Shown here: positions 1 to 6,833 of the stretch, piece after piece
How positions within the stretch are numbered: the first letter of the stretch is position 1
Layout: every line of letters starts with the position of its first letter
NCBI GenBank assembly: GCA_017557085.1
Contig: JAFZAR010000010.1
Span: 1-10,012, forward strand
DNA: 10,012 nucleotides
DNA from: Verrucomicrobiota bacterium
GTDB taxonomy: Bacteria; Verrucomicrobiota; Verrucomicrobiia; Limisphaerales; UBA1412
Direction: 5' to 3'
Notes under the pieces: model-generated
The model's database searches: none
What the model saw: the letters and a program-made list of their open reading frames with translations, nothing else
What the model was told of the DNA's origin: nothing
Translations under genes and position numbers: made by a program

Positions 1-440
1 AAGCGTTTCAGCGCTGGAAAAACGCCGCCGACCAGTCCTGGAAAAAACTGAACGAAATTCTGGAAGCGGAATACCCGGGCATCACCAAAATTTCTATTGA
101 TTTCGCGCTTATGGAAAAGGCTCAGAACATCCTGGCCGCGGACGCGAATTTCCTCTGGGATGATCTGGGCTCCTGGCCTGCCCTGACACGCCATCTGCAA
201 CACGACAGCAACGGGAATTGTTCCAATACGCATTGCGTGATGGTAGATGCCAAAAACAATCTGATTTTTGACACTCGGAAAACAACTCCCCGAACGCTTA
301 TCTCGCTGCTGGGTATCCATGACTCGGTCATCGTGTTCACGGATGACGCGGTATTGATCGCCGCGAAATCGGAATCCCAACGCATCAAAGAGATCGTCGC
401 TAAAATCAGCGCCGATCCGGAATTCAAAAATTTAGTCTGA
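1..440 (+). CDS. manC: Mannose-1-phosphate guanylyltransferase, C-terminal part (5' end outside window)
   Basis: The enzyme transfers GMP from GTP to mannose 1-phosphate, giving GDP-mannose for surface polysaccharide, glycoprotein or GDP-fucose synthesis in the cytoplasm. The frame is open from base 3, so the first 145 visible residues are the C-terminal part of a protein normally near 350 residues or longer. Visible family signatures are a SIDFALMEKA segment (SIDYAVMEKA in relatives), then FLWDDLGSWPAL, matching the sugar-binding F-x-W-x-D-x-GSW region of nucleotidyltransferases. After that comes the usual tail with a G-x-x-D-S-V-I-V-x-T-DDAVL strand. The ATG at 111 is internal and not the true start, because the family sequence continues upstream in frame. 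The protein ends soon after the nucleotidyltransferase domain, so no isomerase fusion of the long AlgA/ManC type is present. The stop lies 3 bases before the araD-like start, suggesting one transcript. A related hexose-1-phosphate nucleotidyltransferase is possible but less likely. Confidence 0.88.
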   Translation, partial: AFQRWKNAADQSWKKLNEILEAEYPGITKISIDFALMEKAQNILAADANFLWDDLGSWPALTRHLQHDSNGNCSNTHCVMVDAKNNLIFDTRKTTPRTLISLLGIHDSVIVFTDDAVLIAAKSESQRIKEIVAKISADPEFKNLV

Positions 441-443
441 TTT

Positions 444-1142
444 ATGTTAGAACAACTCAAAGAAGAAGTATGCGCCGCTAATCTTCGGCTGAAAACGGAA
501 AATCTGGTCATACTGACCTGGGGCAATGTCAGCGCGATCGACCGCCGTTCGGGAATGGTCGCCATCAAACCCTCCGGCGTTCCATACGACCAGCTGAAAC
601 CGGAACATATCGTCATCGTTAGTCTGGAAAGCGGTGCCACGGTGGAAGGCAACTTGAAACCCAGTTCCGACACGCCGACACATCTGGAACTGTACCGCAG
701 TTTTCAGGATATAGGCGCGATCGTTCACACACACAGCATCCATGCCACGGCCTGGGCGCAAGCCTGCGCGGAGATCCCCGCATTCGGCACAACTCACGCG
801 GATTATTTCAACGGACCTATCCCCTGCACACGCATCATGTGGGCCGAGGAAGTCCAAAGCGACTACGAACTCAATACCGGCAAGGTTATCGTGGAACGAT
901 TCAAAGATCTGGATCCTCAGCTCTGTCCTGCCGTATTGGTCGCGCACCACGGGCCTTTCACCTGGGGCGACACCGCGGACAAAGCTGTTGAAAACGCCCT
1001 CGTTCTGGAACAGCTCGCCCTGATGGCTACTCAGACACGTCTGGTCAAACCGACCTCGCATGAGATACCGGAACATCTGCACAATAAACACTTTTTCCGC
1101 AAGCACGGCACAGGTGCCTACTACGGACAAAAATCTAAATAA
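444..1142 (+). CDS. araD: L-ribulose-5-phosphate 4-epimerase (class II aldolase family)
   Basis: This enzyme interconverts L-ribulose 5-phosphate and D-xylulose 5-phosphate, feeding L-arabinose-type sugars into the pentose phosphate pathway in the cytoplasm. The 232 residues match E. coli AraD (231) nearly end to end. Visible signatures are T-W-G-N-V-S near residue 25, K-P-S-G at 42-45, and the zinc ligands H95 and H97 in IVHTHS with H169 in HHGPFTWG. D76 and D120 match catalytic-site aspartates of E. coli AraD. The C-terminal AYYGQ puts Y227 where E. coli has its catalytic Tyr229. Retention of D120 and this tyrosine favours epimerase over L-fuculose-phosphate aldolase. The start is 3 bases after the manC stop and has no Shine-Dalgarno, so coupling or a leaderless-like mode is likely. 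No araA, araB or transporter gene lies beside it, so its in vivo pathway is uncertain; L-ascorbate-type 4-epimerases (UlaF, SgbE) share this fold and reaction. Confidence 0.9.
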   Translation: MLEQLKEEVCAANLRLKTENLVILTWGNVSAIDRRSGMVAIKPSGVPYDQLKPEHIVIVSLESGATVEGNLKPSSDTPTHLELYRSFQDIGAIVHTHSIHATAWAQACAEIPAFGTTHADYFNGPIPCTRIMWAEEVQSDYELNTGKVIVERFKDLDPQLCPAVLVAHHGPFTWGDTADKAVENALVLEQLALMATQTRLVKPTSHEIPEHLHNKHFFRKHGTGAYYGQKSK

Positions 1143-1157
1143 TTTTTCCACGGGATC

Positions 1158-1826
1158 ATGGGCTGCTGCTGTAATCGAAACACCGAGGAATATAAACAGC
1201 GTGTGCGCTGGATGAGCGAGTATCACGCCGTTTTTGATCATCTCAGTAATGAAAAACTGCTGGAGCATGAGATTGACCTGCTAAACATTTTCAAAGGACA
1301 GAGCGTCCGTCTCTCTCACCCGATGATCAAATATTTCCAAATGGTCACCGCTGTCTGTGCTGACCGCGATCTGCTCACACCGCAGAATGCCCAAAAATTC
1401 CCAAAAGAATTTCCATTGGCTGCCTGCTGCGGAGCTCCCTCCATCGGGATATTGACACCTTTCGTCCACAAAGCCGGACTGATCTGTCTGCACTGCCAGG
1501 AGACACTGGTGCCGCTGGAGGACTTTCCCCAATGGCTTCGGGAAGTCTGCGAGAGCTGGGGCAGCAATTATGAAAAGTGGAGTTCGGTCGTCAGATGGAA
1601 TCAGGAACAGCAGGCCAGAGCCGAAAAAATGTCCGGCAAGCCGATCGGCGCTCTCTATGAAGACTCCTATTTCCAGTGCAAAGATCTGCTGAAAAAGGAA
1701 GCCGCAGAGATCGTTCCCGGTTTTTTGGAGCATTACCCCTCCGTGGTCTGGCAAGATTTTGATCCGGCTTTCAACATCCGTCCCGAAGATATCGTTTCCG
1801 AAGAAACACCGGTCCATCTCTTTTAA
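1158..1826 (+). CDS. Hypothetical protein with paired cysteines, unknown function
   Basis: I do not recognise this 222-residue protein. It has no signal peptide or membrane segment and looks cytosolic, rich in Trp, Glu, Lys and Leu, and probably mostly helical outside the centre. The N-terminus carries three successive cysteines (C3-C5). The centre has C90-C91 followed by C110-x-x-C113 in an ICLHC context, which could form a zinc site or a redox pair; further cysteines are C67, C131 and C174. The 90-113 part resembles a short knuckle between helical regions. The chosen ATG has only a weak GGGA 2 bases upstream. M19 at 1212 is an alternative start that would remove the cysteine triplet. Coding looks genuine: the gene fits a 15-base gap after araD and a 32-base gap before radC on the same strand. 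Context (sugar nucleotide enzyme, epimerase, RadC) gives no clear clue to function. Confidence 0.75.
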   Translation: MGCCCNRNTEEYKQRVRWMSEYHAVFDHLSNEKLLEHEIDLLNIFKGQSVRLSHPMIKYFQMVTAVCADRDLLTPQNAQKFPKEFPLAACCGAPSIGILTPFVHKAGLICLHCQETLVPLEDFPQWLREVCESWGSNYEKWSSVVRWNQEQQARAEKMSGKPIGALYEDSYFQCKDLLKKEAAEIVPGFLEHYPSVVWQDFDPAFNIRPEDIVSEETPVHLF

Positions 1827-1858
1827 CTTACCCTGCCACGTCTGACCCGACAGCGTGT

Positions 1859-2581
1859 ATGAAACCTGAAACCAGTCCCACGCGAATCCGCGACATCGCT
1901 CCCAAGGAACGACCGCGCGAACGGCTCCGCCGGATGGGTGCCGCCGCGCTTTCCAACGCGGAACTGCTGGCCATTTTGCTTCGGACAGGCACTCAGGGTG
2001 CATCCGTGCTGGAAGTAGCGTCCCGCCTGCTGCAGGAGTTCGACGGCAAACTCACCCGGCTTCAGGAATCGTCTGTGGAGGAACTCTGCAAGATACGCGG
2101 GATCGGTCAGGACAAGGCGCTGACACTGGTCGCCGCGTTCGAGCTGGTCCGCCGCGCCCGACAGGAACAGATCCTCGACCGCCTTGTTTTCGAGACTCCG
2201 GAACAGATCGCCGAACTGATGCGCGAGCACTTTGCCGGAGAGACTCGTGAGCGTCTGCGGATCATCCACCTGAACAAACGCCGGGAGATCATCCGCATTG
2301 AAGACGCGGCAGACGGCTTCATGGATGAGATCACTGTCGCCAACAACATTCTCTTCCGCCAGGCCATTCTGAACAAAGCCTCAGAATTGGTGCTGGTTCA
2401 TAATCATCCTTCCGGCAATCCCATGCCCAGTACGATGGATATCGAAACGACACGCGATCTTGTGCGCTGCGGTCACCTTCTGGGTATCCCTATTCTGGAT
2501 CATATCATTATCGGCAAACCGTCTTCCAATCGGGAAAAGGACTTTGTTTCCTTGCGCAATCTGGGTTATATCCGCGATTAA
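1859..2581 (+). CDS. radC: RadC family JAB/MPN-domain protein (UPF0758)
   Basis: RadC proteins carry a JAB1/MPN-like metalloprotease fold. Despite the name, a DNA-repair role is not firmly established and the substrate is unknown. The 240 residues show the full layout. An N-terminal domain with RPRERL, ALSNAELLAILLRTGT spans about residues 9-60. A helix-hairpin-helix-like IRGIG turn sits at 79-83. The C-terminal JAB domain begins near residue 117. The metal motif HxHPxG(x4)SxxD is intact: H181, H183, S191 and D194, followed by the typical LLGIPILDHIIIG strand. The usual PREVF-type segment before that motif is changed to ANNILF here, so the N-terminal half of the JAB domain is divergent. The ATG at 1859 has no clear Shine-Dalgarno but gives the usual short N-terminal leader. 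The gene is last in a close run of four and is followed by 147 noncoding bases. Confidence 0.92.
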   Translation: MKPETSPTRIRDIAPKERPRERLRRMGAAALSNAELLAILLRTGTQGASVLEVASRLLQEFDGKLTRLQESSVEELCKIRGIGQDKALTLVAAFELVRRARQEQILDRLVFETPEQIAELMREHFAGETRERLRIIHLNKRREIIRIEDAADGFMDEITVANNILFRQAILNKASELVLVHNHPSGNPMPSTMDIETTRDLVRCGHLLGIPILDHIIIGKPSSNREKDFVSLRNLGYIRD

Positions 2582-2601
2582 AAATGCTTTTTTACGTTTT
2601 T

Positions 2602-2632
2602 TTCGGATAAAGCTTGGATTTTCTTATATAAT
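2602..2632 (+). promoter_or_regulatory. Possible sigma-70-type promoter for the esterase-rhamnosidase unit
   Basis: A perfect TATAAT lies at 2627-2632 in an AT-rich stretch, the first noncoding gap after the radC unit. The best upstream hexamer is poor: TTCGGA at 2602-2607 with a 19-base spacer, or TCGGAT at 2603-2608 with 18. No TG extension precedes the -10. Transcription from here would give a leader of roughly 90 bases before the esterase ATG at 2729. The -10 is seen directly; promoter activity is inferred from position. Confidence 0.35.
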
Positions 2633-2662
2633 TTCATAGAATTTCACCTTGCAGAGAGATCA

Positions 2663-2690
2663 TTTGGATGACGAATATCTCACATCCAAA
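2663..2690. repeat. Perfect 8-bp inverted repeat in the esterase leader (operator or RNA hairpin)
   Basis: TTTGGATG at 2663-2670 is the exact reverse complement of CATCCAAA at 2683-2690, with a 12-base AT-rich spacer. It sits 31 bases after the candidate -10 and 38 bases before the esterase ATG. It could be a two-fold symmetric binding site for a carbohydrate-responsive regulator or a hairpin in the 5' leader. It lacks a following T-tract, so it is not an intrinsic terminator. Confidence 0.45.
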
Positions 2691-2728
2691 ACACGGTCTC
2701 AAAAATCTGATTTGTTATTTTAAAACGT

Positions 2729-3934
2729 ATGAAGCCATTTATCATCAAATTAGCAGTAAGTCTGGCTCTGCTCGCGGCAGCCGGTTTACAATCTGTTTTC
2801 GCGGCACAGGAAACAACACCCTCAACACCTGTACTGTATAACCAGACACTGAACGACAAAGGCGAATATGCCGATATCGTGGTCAACAAGACCCCTTGTC
2901 AATACACGGCCGATGGATTGAAGATCACCGGCAATGAGGATCTGATCCGTCTCAACCGGTACTACTCATTGGGTGAACGCCTCATCCGCTATCATGTCAA
3001 ATTCTCCGCTGATGCCGTTGCACAGTTCAGAAGCGATATGGGCGATTTCTGCGTCATGGTGGATGTGCCCAATCAAAATCTTTCCATCCAAACCCAGCCG
3101 GTCACCAGTCGCAAAGCGGATTTCCTGACACCGGAGCATGAATACCTGCTGGAGATCACTCATCATTATCAAACCGGAACCGCTTCACTCAGCGACCTGA
3201 TGACAGGTGACACAGTTGAGATACAAGCCGTCAACAACGGCGGCGGCGGTGTCGGCAAAGGCACAGTTACTACTCCCTTCTTTGTTGGTTCCCAGCACGA
3301 CTATTACTGCTTTGGTCTTAGCAGCGGCTCGGAACTGCTGGTCAAACAGATCACCGTTCTCGCTCAGGAATCCGATCTGACACTCCTCATCTACGGTGAT
3401 TCCATCACCGAACCGGATGGATATTTTCCCACAGCGGATTATCCCAAAGCCTGGACAGAACTGATCATGAGCCATGTCAAAGGCAAGGCCATGGCCAGCG
3501 GACGCGGCGGCACAACGATCTATGAACTGCTCAACCGCATCAAAAACGAACTGCCGTACATCCATGCCAAATATGTGATGGTCACTATCGGCACCAATGG
3601 CGGCAACAATGAAGAAAATCTCAGCCAGCTGGTGGAATATATCCTTTCTCAAGGCTCTATTCCCATTCTTAACAATATCCCCAGCAATGAACACGGCACC
3701 CAGATCCCCGTCAATGAACAGATCGAAAAGATCCGCCAAAAATACAACATCAAAGGATGCCGCTTCGACATTCCGACTTCACTCGCGTTCGACGGCAAGG
3801 AAGTGGACAAAAGCACGATGTGGTTTGAGAACTACACTAACGGCTGGGGCGATTACTATCATCATCCCAATATCAAAGGTTCCCGCCTGATGTACCTGCG
3901 CACCCTGCTGGATGTACCTGAAATCTATGAATAA
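2729..3934 (+). CDS. Secreted SGNH/GDSL-type esterase with N-terminal accessory domain
   Basis: This is probably an exported carbohydrate esterase that removes acetyl or similar ester groups from a polysaccharide. The first 25 residues form a signal peptide: basic MKPFIIK, a hydrophobic core, and a VFA/A cleavage site. Residues about 30-215 form a separate domain, probably beta-sandwich, with a glycine-rich loop near 171-176. The SGNH domain begins near 217. Block I is IYGDSIT with nucleophile S225. A glycine-rich SGRGGTT lies in the block II area. Block III is GTNG with N290. The last block is DYYHHPN with D375 and H378 or H379 as the acid and base. All key residues appear present. The length (401) exceeds single-domain SGNH enzymes because of the N-terminal domain. 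There is no Shine-Dalgarno before the ATG. The gene touches or overlaps the rhamnosidase that follows, so they are likely co-expressed. The exact ester substrate cannot be read from sequence. Confidence 0.85.
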   Translation: MKPFIIKLAVSLALLAAAGLQSVFAAQETTPSTPVLYNQTLNDKGEYADIVVNKTPCQYTADGLKITGNEDLIRLNRYYSLGERLIRYHVKFSADAVAQFRSDMGDFCVMVDVPNQNLSIQTQPVTSRKADFLTPEHEYLLEITHHYQTGTASLSDLMTGDTVEIQAVNNGGGGVGKGTVTTPFFVGSQHDYYCFGLSSGSELLVKQITVLAQESDLTLLIYGDSITEPDGYFPTADYPKAWTELIMSHVKGKAMASGRGGTTIYELLNRIKNELPYIHAKYVMVTIGTNGGNNEENLSQLVEYILSQGSIPILNNIPSNEHGTQIPVNEQIEKIRQKYNIKGCRFDIPTSLAFDGKEVDKSTMWFENYTNGWGDYYHHPNIKGSRLMYLRTLLDVPEIYE

Positions 3935-3947
3935 AACACGCAATTTT

Positions 3948-6719
3948 ATGAAATACAAAAAAACAGTTATTCAAAGTCTGCTGATCTCCGCGTTCGGAGT
4001 CTCATCGGTATTCGCTCTCGCCGATTACACGGTAGAAAATCTGACCTGTGAATTCGCGAAGGAACCGATGGGGATCGAAGCCAAAAATCCCCTGCTGGGC
4101 TGGCAGCTGCAATCTGATAAACGGGGAGACTTCCAATCCGCTTATCAAATCATTGTCAGTGAAAAACAAGATACGCTCAGCCAAAATAAAGGCGATGTCT
4201 GGGACAGTGGAAAAGTCGCTTCGGAACAGACAGACAATATCCTCTACCAAGGCAAAGAACTAAAACCCAAAACACGCTATTACTGGCGTGTGCGTTCCTA
4301 CAACGCGGAGGATGAAGCCTCTGAATGGAGCCCTATCACTTATTTTGAAACCGGAATGATGGTGCCGGAAAACTGGACAGCCCAATGGATCTTTGACGGG
4401 AATCCGGGACCACAGACAGATGCCGACTTTTATAAAAACGATCCGGCTCCTCTGCTGCGCAAAGACTGGAACATCCAAAAAGAAATCCGCTCTGCCCGCC
4501 TCTATATTTCCGGTCTTGGGTATTATGAAACTTACCTAAACGGAGTCAAAGTCAGCGATCACTTCATGGATCCGGGCTGGACCTCTTTTGCCAAGACCAT
4601 TCTTTACAATACTTATGATGTCACGGAGATGCTGAAACAAGGCGACAATACCTGGGGCATTACTCTGGGCAACGGCTTTTTCAATCCAGTACCCATGCCG
4701 ATCTTCAGACCGCTGCGCGAGTATCTGACTATTGGCCGTCCTATGACCATTGGTCAACTGGAGATCACCTATACAGACGGCTCACAGGAAAAAGTCCAGA
4801 CCGATCTGAGCTGGAAAACGACTCCCGGCCCGATCATGCGCAACAATCCTTACCTGGGTGAACACTATGATGCCAGAGCGGAAGTCCCCGGATGGAATGA
4901 ACCGGGAATCTCTACCCAAAACTGGAAATCTGTCGCTCTGGCTGAACCTCCCGCAGGACAGCTCAAGCCGCAAATGCAGCCGCCTATTCGCGCGACAGCT
5001 ATCCTCAAACCGAAACGCATGACTGAAACACGCCCCGGTGAATTTGTTTATGATATGGGACAAAACTTTGCCGGTGTCGTTCGTCTTAAGGTCAAAGGCC
5101 CCAGAGGTACCAAGATCACCGTCCGCTATGGTGAAGACGTTTACTCGGACGGCAGTCTCAATGTGATGACCACCGTAGCCGGGCAGCACAAACAAGTATG
5201 GGATGCTAACCGCTCTGCGGAAGGCGCGCCGCCGACCGCCTGGCAGGAGGACACTTACATTCTCAAAGGTGAAGGCGAAGAAATCTGGCAGCCGCGTTTC
5301 ACTTTCCATGGCTTCCAATACATCGAAATCACCGGCTTCCCCGGCCGTCCCACTCTGGACAATGTCGAAGGCATCCGTCTCTGTGCGGATCTGGAAAAGG
5401 TCGGTGAGTTTGAATGCTCTGATGATGTCGTAAACAAAATCGAGAGAGCGGTCGAATGGACCTTCCTCAGCAATGTATTCAGCGTTCAGTCCGATTGTCC
5501 GGGTCGTGAAAAGCTCGGCTATGGCGGTGACATCGCCGCTACCACTGACGCGTTCTGCTATCTGTTCGATATGCACAATTTCTACAGCAAGACCGTGTAT
5601 GACCACCGTGATGCTGCGCGGCCATCCGGTGCTATGACTGAAACCGCTCCCTACATGGGAATCGCGGATGCTGGTTTCGGTGATGGTTCCGGTCCGGTCG
5701 GTTGGCAGCTCGGTTTTCCGATCGCTTTAAAGAAAATACACGACTATTATGGTGATATTCGTATCGTAGAGGATAACTATGAAACATTAAAAAAACAGGT
5801 CGAATTCCTGCGAGCTCACGCGCCGGATAACATCATTCCGAACTGCATCAGCGACCACGAAATGCTCGAAAACCCGCGTCCCGCAGCGCTGACGGCCACC
5901 GGTCATTATTATAACCACGTCATCATCCTGCTCGAATTCGCCCGTCTGCTGGGCAAGACCGCGGACGTTCAGACTTATGAGCAGTTGGCAAACGAGATCA
6001 AGGCGGCATTCATCGCCAAATTCTATAAACCCGGCGGCATCTACGATTCCAACCTGCAAACGACTCAGGCATTCGCTCTGCACTATGACCTGATCCCCGA
6101 CGGTAAACGGGAGGAAGTCTTGAAGCAGCTGCTGAACGTACTGGATCGGGATGGCAATCATATCCACACCGGCATCTTTGCCACGCCGATGCTCCTGAAT
6201 CAGCTGACCGAAAACGGTTACAGCGATCGAGCGTTCCAGCTCGTCGCCAACCGTGACTTTCCAGGCTGGGGGCACATGATCACCAGTGGCGCGACCACCA
6301 TCTGGGAAACCTGGGCATATTCTGATAAAATCTACTCCCATAACCATCCTATGTTCGGCAGCGTCAACGAATGGTTCTACCGGGCTTTGCTGGGCATCAA
6401 CACGGAAACACCCGGCTTTGAGACCGTGCGCATCAGCCCTAAAACGGTCAAGAACCTCTCTTGGGCGAAAGGTTCCTATCGCTCCGTCAAGGGTCGGATC
6501 AGTGTGGATTGGAAGAAAGACGGAAATCAGCTTCTCCTGAACGTAACGGTACCCACCGGCATGAAAGCTCATATCTATGTTCCTCATGCCAAGGAACAAA
6601 CCATTTACGAAGGCGATGCAAAAGCCGATTCAGTCAAAGATATATCCTATCAGGGAGAATCCAACGGAACCGCTATTTACAACGTAGGCGGAGGCTCTTA
6701 CCGCTTTACCGTGAAATAG
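3948..6719 (+). CDS. Secreted alpha-L-rhamnosidase, glycoside hydrolase family 78
   Basis: The enzyme hydrolyses terminal alpha-L-rhamnose from polysaccharides or glycosides by an inverting mechanism. From ATG 3948 it has 923 residues. A signal peptide starts MKYKK and ends near ALA/DY. An Ig/FnIII-like domain spans about 25-135 (NPLLGWQL to TRYYWRVRSYN). The rhamnosidase N-terminal beta-domain covers about 141-310 and includes GLGYYETYLNG. A second beta-domain lies around 345-470 (FVYDMGQNFAG). The (alpha/alpha)6 catalytic barrel runs from about 485 to 820, and a C-terminal beta-domain finishes the protein. Catalytic-site signatures are complete: D516, E521 and D528 in DCPGRE...GGD, and E787 in TIWETW, with the same spacing as Bacillus RhaB D567/E572/D579. 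Upstream in-frame ATGs at 3912 and 3927 overlap the esterase stop. I chose 3948 for its typical signal-peptide start, but 3927 is plausible. A strong terminator follows the stop. Confidence 0.95.
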   Translation: MKYKKTVIQSLLISAFGVSSVFALADYTVENLTCEFAKEPMGIEAKNPLLGWQLQSDKRGDFQSAYQIIVSEKQDTLSQNKGDVWDSGKVASEQTDNILYQGKELKPKTRYYWRVRSYNAEDEASEWSPITYFETGMMVPENWTAQWIFDGNPGPQTDADFYKNDPAPLLRKDWNIQKEIRSARLYISGLGYYETYLNGVKVSDHFMDPGWTSFAKTILYNTYDVTEMLKQGDNTWGITLGNGFFNPVPMPIFRPLREYLTIGRPMTIGQLEITYTDGSQEKVQTDLSWKTTPGPIMRNNPYLGEHYDARAEVPGWNEPGISTQNWKSVALAEPPAGQLKPQMQPPIRATAILKPKRMTETRPGEFVYDMGQNFAGVVRLKVKGPRGTKITVRYGEDVYSDGSLNVMTTVAGQHKQVWDANRSAEGAPPTAWQEDTYILKGEGEEIWQPRFTFHGFQYIEITGFPGRPTLDNVEGIRLCADLEKVGEFECSDDVVNKIERAVEWTFLSNVFSVQSDCPGREKLGYGGDIAATTDAFCYLFDMHNFYSKTVYDHRDAARPSGAMTETAPYMGIADAGFGDGSGPVGWQLGFPIALKKIHDYYGDIRIVEDNYETLKKQVEFLRAHAPDNIIPNCISDHEMLENPRPAALTATGHYYNHVIILLEFARLLGKTADVQTYEQLANEIKAAFIAKFYKPGGIYDSNLQTTQAFALHYDLIPDGKREEVLKQLLNVLDRDGNHIHTGIFATPMLLNQLTENGYSDRAFQLVANRDFPGWGHMITSGATTIWETWAYSDKIYSHNHPMFGSVNEWFYRALLGINTETPGFETVRISPKTVKNLSWAKGSYRSVKGRISVDWKKDGNQLLLNVTVPTGMKAHIYVPHAKEQTIYEGDAKADSVKDISYQGESNGTAIYNVGGGSYRFTVK

Positions 6720-6739
6720 TTATACCGACTTCATCTTTC

Positions 6740-6784
6740 AAAGCAAGGCAGCTGCGCGAAAACGTACAACTGCCTTGCTTTTTT
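6740..6784 (+). terminator. Intrinsic terminator after the rhamnosidase gene
   Basis: A perfect 12-bp stem pairs 6740-6751 (AAAGCAAGGCAG) with 6770-6781 (CTGCCTTGCTTT) around an 18-base loop, and a run of six T covers 6779-6784. It begins 20 bases after the rhamnosidase stop. This is a convincing Rho-independent terminator separating the esterase-rhamnosidase unit from ftsH. The loop is longer than usual, and a GCAGCTGC palindrome at 6748-6755 could form a small competing fold. Confidence 0.88.
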
Positions 6785-6803
6785 GTGGTTATTGAGCTAA
6801 ATT

Positions 6804-6833
6804 GAGGAGGGATCGTTTACGGTCCCGTGATTA
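6804..6833 (+). promoter_or_regulatory. Strong Shine-Dalgarno plus hairpin in the ftsH leader
   Basis: GAGGAGGG at 6804-6811 is a near-ideal ribosome binding site, yet it lies 22 bases before the TTG at 6834 and 34 before the ATG at 6846, much too far for normal use. Between them, 6809-6815 can pair with 6820-6826 (GGGATCG with CGGTCCC, one G-U pair) around a four-base loop. If that 7-bp hairpin folds, GAGGA is left 7 unpaired bases from the TTG, a normal distance. The elements are seen directly; their function is inferred. Confidence 0.5.

Noticed and set aside
111..440. ATG at 111 as the start of a short 109-residue protein
   Set aside because: Conserved guanylyltransferase sequence continues in frame upstream to the window edge, so this ATG is an internal methionine in the MEKA motif.
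447..1268. Long - strand open frame of 273 codons opposite araD
   Set aside because: It lies entirely opposite a clearly conserved gene, its translation resembles no known family, and its existence follows from the codon use of the sense gene.
2577..2606. A/T-rich symmetric sequence with T runs after radC as a terminator
   Set aside because: The possible stem has only A-T pairs and no GC-rich stem precedes the T runs, so an intrinsic terminator is not convincing.
2656..2690. H-type pseudoknot or riboswitch in the esterase leader
   Set aside because: The two helices interlock on paper, but one connecting loop would be a single base across a 5-bp helix, which is sterically unlikely. No known riboswitch consensus was recognised.
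4782..6599. Two long - strand open frames (about 270 codons each) opposite the rhamnosidase
   Set aside because: The sense strand encodes an intact GH78 enzyme with all catalytic motifs; the antisense translations look random and have no start signals.
6785..6833. Possible ftsH promoter between the terminator and the start
   Set aside because: TTGAGC and TAAATT-like hexamers occur, but no pair has good matches with acceptable spacing, so I could not support a specific promoter.
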